Source: CAZXVU01 sp964644465 (lineage in GTDB: Bacteria > Chlamydiota > Chlamydiia > Chlamydiales > SM23-39). Taken from it: a stretch of DNA of 49,138 bases. The stretch covers positions 1 through 49,138 of the forward strand of contig CAZXVU010000003.1 in NCBI GenBank assembly GCA_964644465.1, written 5' to 3'. The position numbers were made by a program, and so were the translations under genes. A model generated the notes under the pieces. It worked only from the letters and a program-made list of their open reading frames with translations, was not told where the DNA came from and did no database searches. Shown piece by piece: positions 16,156 through 24,514 of this stretch (its first letter is position 1; each line of letters opens with the position of its first letter).

Positions 16156-16830
16156 TCAAGGGGTGTTAACTAAGTCTGCGTTTAGCTTGGCTAAAATCAA
16201 GCTTAATGCAACCTGGTTGCGCCCTCCCTTAGGAACGATGATATCGGCATATTGCTTGCTCGGTTCTACAAAAGCATCGTGCATCGGTTTCACAGTCACC
16301 AAATATTGCTCTTTAACACTCTCAAAGTCGCGTGCACGTTCCTTGATATCTCTCTCAATGCGCCGAAGCACACGAATATCATCGTCCGTATCGACATAGA
16401 TTTTCATATCGAACAAGTCTCTGACTTCTGGAGCTGCAAATAAGAGAATCCCTTCAACAATGATCAGTTGGGCAGGTTCTATCCATTTGGTTTCCTGTTC
16501 ACGGCTATGCGTAACAAAGCTGTATATCGGCTGCTCAACGGGAAGGTCATTTTTTAAGTCGATTAGATGTTCCCTCAAAAGAGTAAAGTCCAAAGAAACG
16601 GGATGGTCGAAATTGTTTTTGGCCCTTTCTTGGAGGGATAAATGGGAAAGATCTTTGTAATAGGAGTCTTGGCTGATTAAGATCGCACGATCAGGAAATG
16701 CCTCGTAAATTTTTTCGGCGAGAGTCGTTTTTCCAGAACCTGTTCCCCCTGCGATCCCAATCAGGATTTTCGGAGCCGCAAACAAACAAGAAACCGAAAG
16801 ACAACAAAGAATGACTAACGCTTTAAACAT
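16156..16830 (-). CDS. udk: Uridine kinase with N-terminal signal peptide
   Basis: Phosphorylates uridine/cytidine to UMP/CMP. The 224-residue protein has the Walker A IAGGTGSGKTT, DSYYKDLSHLS, NNFDHPVSLDF, EGILLF, and the lid region RRIERDIKERARDFESV, all standard for Udk. What is odd is the start: MFKALVILCCLSVSCLFA, a convincing signal peptide that replaces the short cytosolic N-terminus, with the catalytic core beginning immediately after at PKILIGIAGG. A start inside the core would remove part of the first beta strand, so the leader seems real. If exported, it would lack ATP in the periplasm. The neighbours give no nucleotide context. Confidence 0.88.
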   Translation of the reverse strand: MFKALVILCCLSVSCLFAAPKILIGIAGGTGSGKTTLAEKIYEAFPDRAILISQDSYYKDLSHLSLQERAKNNFDHPVSLDFTLLREHLIDLKNDLPVEQPIYSFVTHSREQETKWIEPAQLIIVEGILLFAAPEVRDLFDMKIYVDTDDDIRVLRRIERDIKERARDFESVKEQYLVTVKPMHDAFVEPSKQYADIIVPKGGRNQVALSLILAKLNADLVNTP

Positions 16831-16927
16831 TTTGACCTCCAGAGTAGCGCGGAAGAATAGAGAATCGGCTAGAAAAATACAATTTTATTCCCCACCGTGG
16901 TATGTCAGAAGTGAAACGGAGTTTTTT

Positions 16928-17317
16928 ATGCGGCAAATTCCTCCAATACAGCCAGCTTTAAGAGAAGGGCCAGATTATGATCCTATGGACAGACTTGTGC
17001 AGGATCTGCAAAACATTCAGAGTTTTCTCTCTTATTTAGATGAGAATCCGCATAATCTCGATTACCTGAACAAACACCTTTCTAAAATTCTTGAATTGCG
17101 AAGAAGCATCTCGCAGCAGCTCGATTTTCTCATCAACGAGCCCTATAACTATTCTCCTATACGGCTAAGCATGCTCCACAAAGAGAACGAGAAGATTTTT
17201 TCCAATGTTGAAGGTCTTGTAGGGGCTACAAACCCTTTCAACAAAGCGCACTTCAAAAAATTCATGGAAGAATGTGAAAAGTCCATTGAAAAAATCGACG
17301 GTGATTTAACACCTTAA
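16928..17317 (+). CDS. Hypothetical protein, small and charged
   Basis: 129-residue protein, no family recognised. MRQIPPIQPALREGPDYDPM opens without a signal peptide, followed by helical, Leu-rich segments (DLQNIQSFLSYLDENPHN, ILELRRSISQQLDFL) that may form a small helical bundle. The start at 16928 is preferred over an in-frame ATG at 16811, which lies inside the divergent udk gene; CGGAG lies six bases upstream. It overlaps the convergent bicupin stop by 4 bp. A type III-secreted protein or chaperone is possible on size alone. Confidence 0.6.
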   Translation: MRQIPPIQPALREGPDYDPMDRLVQDLQNIQSFLSYLDENPHNLDYLNKHLSKILELRRSISQQLDFLINEPYNYSPIRLSMLHKENEKIFSNVEGLVGATNPFNKAHFKKFMEECEKSIEKIDGDLTP

Positions 17318-18333
17318 TTGATTTTCTTGACGATGAACAGATCTTCATAAATTTTCGGCAGATTTCTGAAAAATTCTGGAGAAACTTTTAGAACGTCCCC
17401 TAGCATTTCATCCGAGAAAGATCTGACGCTGGCTGTGAAACCGATATCCTCAGGCATATTTTGATCAAAAAAGATCAAGACGCGGAGATTTCCTTTTGTG
17501 AGATTTTCAATATGATGGGGATATCCCGTCGGGATAAAATAGATGTCCCCTTCATTCATCTCGTACGTATCGACAGACCCATCGGGGCTCAAGATCGACA
17601 TTCTTCCTTTTCCTTCACGCACGTATCCTAACTCTGCAGTTTCAGGATGCCAATGGGGCTCTCTCATCCCTGATCCTGTCAGATGAAGAGAGTAAAGCGC
17701 CTGTCTTTTCAAAATAGGCCAAACATTTTTTCGTGCGACTTTTGCCGTTCCCCCTGATGTGTTGATCAGAGGCGCTGCCTCCTCCAAATGGAACCGGTAT
17801 TCCGAGGCATAGCGGGCTCCATCGGGGATTTTCAACGGAGTCGTTCTCAAAGCTGCAAAGATCTCCTTCGTAGAGCGCTTCATCTCTTTAAAGACGCTCT
17901 TAGAGACTCCCCAGGTGTTGCCGAGAACGGCGTCAGAGAACATTCCAAAAGCGGACGAAATCCCAAAATCTTCGGGTTGTTCGTGAGAAAATTGGAGGAT
18001 GAGCTCGCTCGTCTTTTTGCTCGTATTTTCGATCGAATGGAGAGATCCTGAAGGGATCAAAAATGCCTCGCCCGGATTCACGAGGAATCGTTCTCGTACA
18101 TTCCCCGTAGCATAGATAGAAACTAAGACCTGGCCCTGAAGGCAATACCCCAATTCATCGGCATTGGCGTGCCAATGGGGCTCCCTAATTCCTTTTGGAT
18201 ATAAAACGAGACGGTAGAGCGACATTCCTTTTAGAGCGGGAAAATTCTTCTTTGTAGCGCGGATGCGCAGCCCCCCTTTGGATTGATTGTGGGGCTTAAC
18301 ATGGCTCAAGCGGAACAGATGGGAAGAGGGCAT
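17314..18333 (-). CDS. Oxalate decarboxylase-like bicupin
   Basis: Bicupin of 339 residues. Both cupins have the full metal motif: GIREPHWHANADELGYCLQG and GMREPHWHPETAELGYVREG, with later LHSIEN and PHHIEN supplying the fourth ligand. REPHWH is shared with oxalate decarboxylase/oxalate oxidase-type bicupins (Mn, oxalate to formate and CO2), but the lid loop cannot be assigned by eye and storage-type bicupins are alternatives. There is no signal peptide. Each half ends with a similar DAVLGNTWGVS / DEMLGDVLKVSPEFF segment, showing internal duplication. The stop overlaps the convergent hypothetical gene by 4 bp. Confidence 0.8.
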   Translation of the reverse strand: MPSSHLFRLSHVKPHNQSKGGLRIRATKKNFPALKGMSLYRLVLYPKGIREPHWHANADELGYCLQGQVLVSIYATGNVRERFLVNPGEAFLIPSGSLHSIENTSKKTSELILQFSHEQPEDFGISSAFGMFSDAVLGNTWGVSKSVFKEMKRSTKEIFAALRTTPLKIPDGARYASEYRFHLEEAAPLINTSGGTAKVARKNVWPILKRQALYSLHLTGSGMREPHWHPETAELGYVREGKGRMSILSPDGSVDTYEMNEGDIYFIPTGYPHHIENLTKGNLRVLIFFDQNMPEDIGFTASVRSFSDEMLGDVLKVSPEFFRNLPKIYEDLFIVKKIN

Positions 18334-18394
18334 TGTTGTCTTTAGCTAGTTTTTTTCACCCTAGCAAAAGAGGCAAATGCCCTCCATGGAAAAC

Positions 18395-19372
18395 TTAGAT
18401 AAAGTCTAATAGCTTTAGATAAAACACTTCTTGGAATTCGTCAGAAGAATAGGTGTATTCTTCTCCAAGAAGCTTAGATGCGACAGCCAAATTCATAGAA
18501 ATATCAGAGCAATGCATGTGGCTCAAGAGCTTTTGATATTCTTGCTTCGCTTCCTTATATCGTCCCATCGCCATGTAGATATCGGCGCGCATATTATAGG
18601 CAGGATCTGTTTTAAAGTTGAAATGAGCGATGACGTTTGAATCCGTCGCTTCAGTTTCGCTATATTTCTCGATCACTTCGTTACAGATTTGGAGAGCTTC
18701 TTCGTACTCGCCTTGAAGGCAATGATTGGCCGCTCGATTCATTTCGGCTTTCCAAATAGGCGAATCCATATCTTCAAAGTCAGGAAATTCAATCGATATA
18801 GGCGTCCAAGAAACTTGTTTCTCTCTCAAAATCACCCGTGAAAGAAGATCGCCTTGCTGAGCTGTGTAGATTAAAGCTTCAATACCGCGAGCCTCTTCTC
18901 CTTTTGCAAGGTACGCCACGCCATTGAAAGATGGGAGGTCTCTATCCCAATCTCCGAAACTCATCATCTCAGGATGAATTAGATCGCGGAGGAGAAGATA
19001 ATCATCAAGACCAGCTAAAACATCATCTTTATCGACCCGTATGAACATACGGATTGAATAAGCCATTGCCTGTAAAAGAGTTTTTGCGTCTCCCTCTTCC
19101 ATTTGTTGGGTATGGTCGAGAATATTCCCGACGATCACGAGGACCTTATCTATGTTATCATCGAAAATCGCATCAAAAAGATCCTCCATGAATTGCTCTT
19201 CTACAGTATTCAAAGAGAGATCATCAGAAAAAGGCGTCATCGATTCGCTGGTAAACTTGCTCCAAGAAGAAGTTGTTGATGAAGAAGTTGTAGCGAAGTC
19301 TGAAGCAGTAGGAAAAGAAAATGACCCAAATGGAATTTCAGTTTTTAACGAATCAATACTTTTAATTTGCAT
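18395..19372 (-). CDS. TPR-like protein, candidate type III effector or chaperone
   Basis: 325-residue protein with no known family. The N-terminus is Ser/Thr-rich and low in charge (FATTSSSTTSSWSKFTSES), with no signal peptide, typical of type III secretion signals. Residues ~195-300 contain TPR-like helical hairpins (MNRAANHCLQGEYEEALQIC, PAYNMRADIYMAMGRYKEAK). The middle is acidic (FDDNIDKV, DKDDVLAGLDDYL). AAAGGATGG precedes the ATG. The promoter region is AT-rich with a TTAATAA palindrome. Secretion is inferred only. Confidence 0.65.
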   Translation of the reverse strand: MQIKSIDSLKTEIPFGSFSFPTASDFATTSSSTTSSWSKFTSESMTPFSDDLSLNTVEEQFMEDLFDAIFDDNIDKVLVIVGNILDHTQQMEEGDAKTLLQAMAYSIRMFIRVDKDDVLAGLDDYLLLRDLIHPEMMSFGDWDRDLPSFNGVAYLAKGEEARGIEALIYTAQQGDLLSRVILREKQVSWTPISIEFPDFEDMDSPIWKAEMNRAANHCLQGEYEEALQICNEVIEKYSETEATDSNVIAHFNFKTDPAYNMRADIYMAMGRYKEAKQEYQKLLSHMHCSDISMNLAVASKLLGEEYTYSSDEFQEVFYLKLLDFI

Positions 19373-19664
19373 AAAACCATCCTTTTTTAATAACGATTAT
19401 TATTAATCGTAATCAAAAACGAGTCAATCATTAAAAGATAGTTTATTACATAATAAAAAATTAAAGTTCAATCCAGAGCCTATCCAACTAAAGATTTTCG
19501 ATGAGATTTAAGATGCTTTTTCTGCAGAATTTTGAAATGAGAAAGGCTGCGGATACACGAGAAGGTCCGGGGGACCTTCGCAGTGCGGAGCAGTACCCAG
19601 AGGGTAGACGCCGCATCGAATGAAAAAATCTGCCAAAAAGCGCTTAAAGATCGCGAAATCAGAT
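19373..19664. other. Intergenic region, AT-rich then palindromic element
   Basis: No gene. The right half is the 205-bp palindromic element described separately; the left half is AT-rich and holds the promoter of the TPR-like gene. Confidence 0.6.
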
Positions 19665-19680
19665 TTAGTTGGATAGGTTC
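19476..19680. mobile_element. Long imperfect palindrome with terminal inverted repeats (MITE-like or structured RNA)
   Basis: The ends GAGCCTATCCAACTAAA (19476-19492) and TTTAGTTGGATAGGTTC (19664-19680) are inverted copies matching at 16 of 17 positions. Complementarity continues inward (TTTAAG..GCTTTTT..GCAGA on the left against its complement at 19629-19655). The centre forms a three-way junction: TGCGG/CCGCA closing two perfect hairpins, GAAGGTCC/GGACCTTC (19561-19579) and TACCC/GGGTA (19594-19606). No ORF. It overlaps the last codons of the prolyl aminopeptidase gene. It may be a non-autonomous transposable element or a folded RNA. Confidence 0.65.
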
Positions 19681-20666
19681 AAAGTCATGAACGCATTTGT
19701 CGCTCGGATTAAGCCATCTAGGATGCCAGGTTCTGTTGCCGCATGTCCTGCATCGGAAATGATCTCCAGTTTTGCTTCAGGCCAAGCTCGGTGCAAATCC
19801 CAAGCGCTCATGATCGGACAGGGTATATCGTAGCGCCCTTGGATGATGATTGCAGGTATATGGCGGATTGCATCGATATGCTCGATAATCCAATTGTCCG
19901 TGGGGAAAAAAGAATTGTGCATAAAATAGTGGCATTCGATCCGGGCGACGGTATCTGCTTTTTTATCCGCTGTAAAATTGGCAAAAAGGGCGGGATCGAA
20001 TTGCAGCTTGGAAGTGGCTCCTTCCCATCCTGACCAAGCCTGAGCCGCCGTTCTTCGAACGTCTTCATCTTCTGATGTGAGCCGTTTATAAAAGGCTCCT
20101 ACGAAATCATTTCTTTCGGAGTCGGGAATGGGAGCTGAATACGTTTCCCAAAGATCGGGATAAATATGATGGGCTCCGAATTGATAGTACCAGTGGATTT
20201 CCTTGGGCCTGCAGAGAAAAATTCCCCTCAAGATCAGTCCTTTCACTATTTCTGGATGTTGAATGGAATAGGTCAATGCTAAAGTGCTCCCCCAAGATCC
20301 TCCAAAAACTAGCCATTTGTCGATCTTCAGAAATTCCCGCAGCCGCTCGATATCATCGACCAAGTCCCATGTCGTATTATGTTCGAGAGAAGAAAAAGGA
20401 AGGCTTTTTCCGCATCCCCTTTGATCGAAAAGGATGATCCGATAAAAATCGGGATTGAAGAAACGGCGTTGGTAAGGTTCGGTGCCGCCGCCGGGTCCTC
20501 CATGGACAAAGAGGATCGGTTTGCCTTGTGGATTCCCACATTCTTCCCAATACAGGGTGTGTCCATCTGTCACTTCTAGAAACCCTGTTTCATAGGGCTC
20601 GATTTCAGGATAGAAACTTTCCGCAAAAAGAAAAGAAAACAAAAAAAGAAAAGGTAATAGATACAT
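19665..20666 (-). CDS. pip: Prolyl aminopeptidase with signal peptide
   Basis: Alpha/beta-hydrolase peptidase (family S33) that removes N-terminal Pro; 333 residues. Motifs: FVHGGPGGGTEPYQRRFF (oxyanion HGGPG), FDQRGCGKS, nucleophile GGSWGSTLAL, acid in IIQGRYDIPCP and catalytic His in SDAGHAA. Conserved WSGWEGATS confirms Pip. The usual short N-terminus is preceded by MYLLPFLFLFSFLFAES, a hydrophobic leader without basic residue, so export or membrane tethering is likely but less certain than for other genes here. The final residues (LNLSN) and stop are encoded by the right arm of the palindromic element. Confidence 0.92.
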   Translation of the reverse strand: MYLLPFLFLFSFLFAESFYPEIEPYETGFLEVTDGHTLYWEECGNPQGKPILFVHGGPGGGTEPYQRRFFNPDFYRIILFDQRGCGKSLPFSSLEHNTTWDLVDDIERLREFLKIDKWLVFGGSWGSTLALTYSIQHPEIVKGLILRGIFLCRPKEIHWYYQFGAHHIYPDLWETYSAPIPDSERNDFVGAFYKRLTSEDEDVRRTAAQAWSGWEGATSKLQFDPALFANFTADKKADTVARIECHYFMHNSFFPTDNWIIEHIDAIRHIPAIIIQGRYDIPCPIMSAWDLHRAWPEAKLEIISDAGHAATEPGILDGLIRATNAFMTLNLSN

Positions 20667-20710
20667 TCTGCCCCCATTTGGAAAAAGGAGCGAAAAGATA
20701 TGTATTCAAC

Positions 20711-21673
20711 TCATTTTTGTAAAGAATGTTTCCCAAAGTGTTTCTTCAGGAAAGCAGAAGCCATTGAGATGGCTCCCCGAGTAGCGGGAGTTTTTGCAAT
20801 TGCGTTCAAGAGGACAAAATCATGGATCGTCCCTAAAAAGCGCATTGCAGTTGTATCTACGCCGGCTTGCATCAATTTATGGGCGTACTGTTCCCCCTCA
20901 TCCCGCAGCACATCATTTTCCGCGGTGATCACTAAGGCGGTTGGCAGTCCTTTCAATTGATCTGGAGTGGAGTGAATGGGCGATAAAAGATGTTTATGGC
21001 GCGATTTCAGATCTGGCTCATAAGCATGCCAAAAATATTCCATGGCCGGTTTTGTCAGCCAAGGGCCGTTCGCATATTGTCTGTACGATGGAGTATCCAT
21101 TCCAGAATCTGTTACAGGATAAAATAGGAGCTGGGAATGGATCTTGGGACCCTGTCTCTCTTTCGCGAGAAGCGAAACAGCAATCGCCATATTTCCGCCG
21201 ACGCTGTCCCCGCCTATTGCAAGATGAGATGGATCGAGATTCCAGCTTTTCCCATGTTCTGCAATGTATTTGGTCGCAGTGTACGATTCTTCAATTGCGA
21301 CAGGAAAACGGACTTCAGGAGAACGGGAATAGTTTACAAAAACTACAGCCGCATTGGCTCCCACTGCAAGTTCCCGCACAAGCCTGTCGTGCGTAGAAGC
21401 GCTTCCCATGACCCAGCCTGCCCCATGGAAATAGAGTAAGGCCGGAAGAGCCTCATTTACATGTTCTGGACGGATAATACGGACCGAAATTTCTCCTTTC
21501 GGTCCGCCTGGAATCATTTTTTCTTCGATTTTCACATTCGGCTTATCAACATGGCCCGATTGGACCTTCTCTAAAACCTCTCTCGCTTTTTCAGGAGAGA
21601 GTTTGTAGATCGGTGGACCGCCTAGCGATTCCACCTGCTTGATGAAAGCCTCTGTTTGTTTCTCAAGAATCAC
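20711..21673 (-). CDS. HSL-family alpha/beta hydrolase (esterase/lipase)
   Basis: Carboxylesterase of the hormone-sensitive-lipase type, 320 residues. HGAGWVMGS is the HGGG-like oxyanion motif (third Gly region altered to Ala), GGDSVGGN the nucleophile, ENDVLRDEGE the Asp and LGTIHDFVLL the catalytic His. No signal peptide. Its ATG overlaps the phoH stop by 4 bp (ATGA), so it is translated from the phoH message. Substrate unknown; a role in lipid or ester turnover is a family-based guess. Confidence 0.9.
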   Translation of the reverse strand: MILEKQTEAFIKQVESLGGPPIYKLSPEKAREVLEKVQSGHVDKPNVKIEEKMIPGGPKGEISVRIIRPEHVNEALPALLYFHGAGWVMGSASTHDRLVRELAVGANAAVVFVNYSRSPEVRFPVAIEESYTATKYIAEHGKSWNLDPSHLAIGGDSVGGNMAIAVSLLAKERQGPKIHSQLLFYPVTDSGMDTPSYRQYANGPWLTKPAMEYFWHAYEPDLKSRHKHLLSPIHSTPDQLKGLPTALVITAENDVLRDEGEQYAHKLMQAGVDTTAMRFLGTIHDFVLLNAIAKTPATRGAISMASAFLKKHFGKHSLQK

Positions 21674-23046
21674 AATATTTCCGCTGCAATAGATGCGAGC
21701 TCAGATCTCTCCGTTCTTTCGAGGAACATGTGGCCATATATGCGATGGTTTTTGAATTTGCCAACGCAATAAGTTAGGCCATTTGAATCCTTGTCGAGAT
21801 ACGGATTATCGATCTGGGTCGGATCTCCTGTGAGGATCACTTTCGTCCCTTTTCCGGCTCGTGAAATGATTGTCTTCACTTCATGAGGCGTAAGGTTTTG
21901 CGCTTCGTCGATGATCATATACATCTTCGGCAAAGAACGTCCGCGGATATAGGTGACCGCTTCCATCTCGATCTTTTTACTCTCCATAATGAAATCGAGA
22001 GTCGCCTTGCCATTTCCTTCTCCGCTGGTCGTGGAGCATAGGAATTCCAGGTTGTCATAGATAGGCTGCATCCAATGATAGAGCTTCTCATCTTTTGTCC
22101 CTGGAAGGTAGCCGATGTCTTTACCGAGCGGCATGATTGGACGGGAAATCAGAATTCGAGAATAGATGGCATCGTCGAATACTTTTCTCATCCCGCAAGC
22201 CAGAGCCAGCAAAGTCTTTCCGGTACCGGCAGGGCCGATCAACGTGACGAGGTGGATATCGTCCCTTAATAAGAGATCGATTGCACACCTTTGTTCGATA
22301 TTGAGCGGCTGTATGCCCCAAATATCGCGTGAAATCTGAAGCAAAGGCTCCAGCTTCTTCGCTTTTTCGCTATATTTGCATACGGCTGAAGAGTTTTCCG
22401 GCGATGTCAATAAGGCATATTCGTTCGGACGGAATCCCCCTTCAAGCATTGGCAAAGTACCATCTTTATAGAAAAGATCGATATCCCGCTTTTGCACGTC
22501 GATTTTGCGCAGCCCTTTATACATCTCTTCGTAGGATGTCTTAAGATTTTCATAATCTTCCGACTCCAGGTCCATCGCCTCTGCTTTGACGCGAGTGACG
22601 AAATCCTTAGAAACGATGACAACGGACTCTCCCCTTTCCTTCAACATGAAGGCGCCAAGGAGAAACTTATTGCTATTCCGATCGAGCGGAAGAGGAAAAC
22701 CTTCCACAACGCGGTCGAATTTCGGCTCAAGATGGATGCGTACTTTAGGTCCTTCGGGAATGATTACGCCAGTATGAAGATCTCCGCTTTCTTGTGCTTT
22801 CAATGAATCGATATAGCGGATTGCTTCGCGGGCATTTTTTCCCACTTCATCGCTATATCGCTTCAAACTGTCCAATTCTTCGAGAACAGGAAGAGAAATC
22901 ACGACATCGTTGTCTTTGAAGTTCTTGATTGAATTTGGATCATGAACCAGAACATTCGTATCAATCACAAACGTTTTTCGAGACACTGTTTTTTCCTCAG
23001 GAACGCTAGGTTGGTTGCTTCGGTTTGGCCGCTGCGCCACTATCAT
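21670..23046 (-). CDS. phoH: PhoH-like ATPase with PIN domain
   Basis: 458-residue protein joining an N-terminal PIN nuclease domain (KTFVIDTNVLVHDPNSI, conserved acidic residues; ~20-170) to a C-terminal PhoH ATPase (GPAGTGKTLLALACG, ISRPIMPLGKDIGYLPG, IDEAQNLTPHEVK, TGDPTQID). PIN-PhoH proteins (YlaK type) are thought to be RNA-directed helicase-nucleases. GAGGTG lies five bases upstream of the start. In C. trachomatis phoH is CT015 by my recollection, with CT016 and CT017 following; the same trio is found here. Downstream it overlaps the esterase gene. Confidence 0.93.
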   Translation of the reverse strand: MIVAQRPNRSNQPSVPEEKTVSRKTFVIDTNVLVHDPNSIKNFKDNDVVISLPVLEELDSLKRYSDEVGKNAREAIRYIDSLKAQESGDLHTGVIIPEGPKVRIHLEPKFDRVVEGFPLPLDRNSNKFLLGAFMLKERGESVVIVSKDFVTRVKAEAMDLESEDYENLKTSYEEMYKGLRKIDVQKRDIDLFYKDGTLPMLEGGFRPNEYALLTSPENSSAVCKYSEKAKKLEPLLQISRDIWGIQPLNIEQRCAIDLLLRDDIHLVTLIGPAGTGKTLLALACGMRKVFDDAIYSRILISRPIMPLGKDIGYLPGTKDEKLYHWMQPIYDNLEFLCSTTSGEGNGKATLDFIMESKKIEMEAVTYIRGRSLPKMYMIIDEAQNLTPHEVKTIISRAGKGTKVILTGDPTQIDNPYLDKDSNGLTYCVGKFKNHRIYGHMFLERTERSELASIAAEIL

Positions 23047-23250
23047 CAGGCACCTCTATATTAATTATTCAATTTGTCCTGGAGACGATTTATTTGCGTG
23101 GATCCTCCTCTTTTTCTCAGGCTCCAAAATTCCACCTTATAGAACTTCGTAATATCGTTTGCAAGAAAAGGTTATTAAATTCGTTTAAATTGCTAATTAT
23201 TAAAATCTTACCAAATATCCAGCAAATAAACGGATAGAGTGCTAAATCTC

Positions 23251-23280
23251 TTGACAATTCTCACTTGCCTCGCTTATAAT
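23251..23280 (+). promoter_or_regulatory. Near-consensus sigma-70/66 promoter
   Basis: Perfect TTGACA (23251-23256), 18-base spacer and perfect TATAAT (23275-23280), 28 bp before the ATG at 23309. It is the strongest promoter by eye in the window. Confidence 0.85.
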
Positions 23281-23308
23281 CAAAGACAAAGAGAACAATG
23301 GTTTTCCC

Positions 23309-23980
23309 ATGAAGCTTACAGCGACCATTTTAAGCATACCGCCCTATCTTTCAACTACTTGGAAGAACATTTCCTCCCTTCTTGTTCGTGAGGAAAACGG
23401 AGCTTTTACACTCATCGTCATCCTCCAAAACCGCGTTCAAGTAGAGGTCCCGAACCTCGACAAAGCATCCGTCGATGCCATTTTCGAAGCCCATGCCAGA
23501 TTCGCAGATAGCGAACCTACGAATAAAAATCCCTTAGAAGGCCCTTTCAGTTTCAGCATCCCGATAAAAGGCGGACTTCCGATGGACTCCATGGGAGCTG
23601 CGATGCAGCACAATCCCGAGCAAGCTGATTTGCCACCTATGTCTCCAGAAGTACTCGACCGAATTACATCGATTGCGAAAGCTTTTGGTTTGAGCGATTC
23701 TTCTGTTCTTCCGAAAGCAGAGCCTCATTGCAACTGCGTCTATTGCCAAGTCGCCCGCGCGCTTCATGGCGAAGAACCGGCCCAGGAAACTCTCGAAGAA
23801 ATTTCTGAAGATGATTTGAAATTCAAAACTTGGGAAGTCAAGCAGACGGCCAACAAGCTCTATCTTGTGACCAATCCACTCGATAAAAATGAACAATACA
23901 ATGTCTTTTTAGGCGAGCCTCTCGGATGCACTTGCGGGAACAAAAATTGCGAGCACATCCGCGCCGTTCTAAATACTTGA
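23309..23980 (+). CDS. CT016-like protein with zinc-binding motifs
   Basis: 223 residues, probably the homologue of chlamydial CT016 on the basis of position next to phoH (recollection, not a search). The N-terminal ~90 residues are a beta-rich domain. Two clusters of metal ligands follow: HCNCVYC at 140-146, and CTCGNKNCEH at 207-216, the latter fitting the SWIM zinc-finger pattern CxCx4CxH. No signal peptide. SWIM domains bind nucleic acids or proteins. A four-codon ORF (ATGGTTTTCCCATGA) overlaps the start codon and could couple translation. Driven by the strong promoter at 23251. Confidence 0.75.
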   Translation: MKLTATILSIPPYLSTTWKNISSLLVREENGAFTLIVILQNRVQVEVPNLDKASVDAIFEAHARFADSEPTNKNPLEGPFSFSIPIKGGLPMDSMGAAMQHNPEQADLPPMSPEVLDRITSIAKAFGLSDSSVLPKAEPHCNCVYCQVARALHGEEPAQETLEEISEDDLKFKTWEVKQTANKLYLVTNPLDKNEQYNVFLGEPLGCTCGNKNCEHIRAVLNT

Positions 23981-23984
23981 TCAG

Positions 23985-24233
23985 TTACAACTGTTCGTCA
24001 GTTATGTATTCGTCAGATGTGACATGTCGAACGGGAAGTTTTTTCAATTTATCAAAAAGATCATCCAATAGAGAGTTCCTATTTTCTTTCTGATTTAATT
24101 CACTTGATTTAACAACCTTTGCAGTTTTTTTTACGCCACTCATTTCGCCCATTTCTCGATCTTTGGAAGGCTCTACTGTCGCGCGCGTAGACTCTATAAG
24201 TGCTTGATTAAAGTATCTATCGACTGAACTCAT
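23985..24233 (-). CDS. Small hypothetical protein
   Basis: 82 residues, hydrophilic, no family. MSSVDRYFNQALIESTRATV opens without signal peptide; a Lys/Glu-rich middle is followed by LLDDLFDKLKKLP, an amphipathic helix. GGAG six to seven bases upstream supports the start. It is convergent with the CT016-like gene (4-bp gap) and has an AT-rich upstream region. It may be a small effector or nucleoid-associated protein; expression is unproven. Confidence 0.5.
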   Translation of the reverse strand: MSSVDRYFNQALIESTRATVEPSKDREMGEMSGVKKTAKVVKSSELNQKENRNSLLDDLFDKLKKLPVRHVTSDEYITDEQL

Positions 24234-24514
24234 AAATTCTCCATAAATTAATTATTAATAAAACATATATTATATCATATTATAAAATTAAATTGTTTAT
24301 ACAAAATATTTTAATCATAACTAACTGTAATTAAATAACCAGATTAAAGGGATAGCATCAAACAAGCTGATTATGACGGTGCGATCAAAACCAATCGATG
24401 CGCTTGAACGGACAGTGAAAGCTCATGTAAAAATGAACAATTGAAGAAAAATTCTTGGGGTTTAAAGAGCAAGGCTCTACTATTCTAAAAGTGAGAAATG
24501 ATCGGAGAATGGCT
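24234..24514. other. AT-rich intergenic region
   Basis: No confident gene. The first half is very AT-rich. At 24373-24444 a 23-codon ATG frame (MTVRSKPIDALERTV...) looks coding in composition but has no ribosome-binding site; it may be a gene remnant. Confidence 0.5.

Noticed and set aside
16777..16830. Lipobox in the uridine kinase leader (SVSC)
   Set aside because: Position -3 is Ser rather than Leu/Val/Ile, so a lipoprotein signal is unlikely.
24345..24444. Short open frame around MTVRSKPIDALERTV
   Set aside because: Only 23 codons from its ATG, no ribosome-binding site and no recognised homology; treated as a possible remnant.
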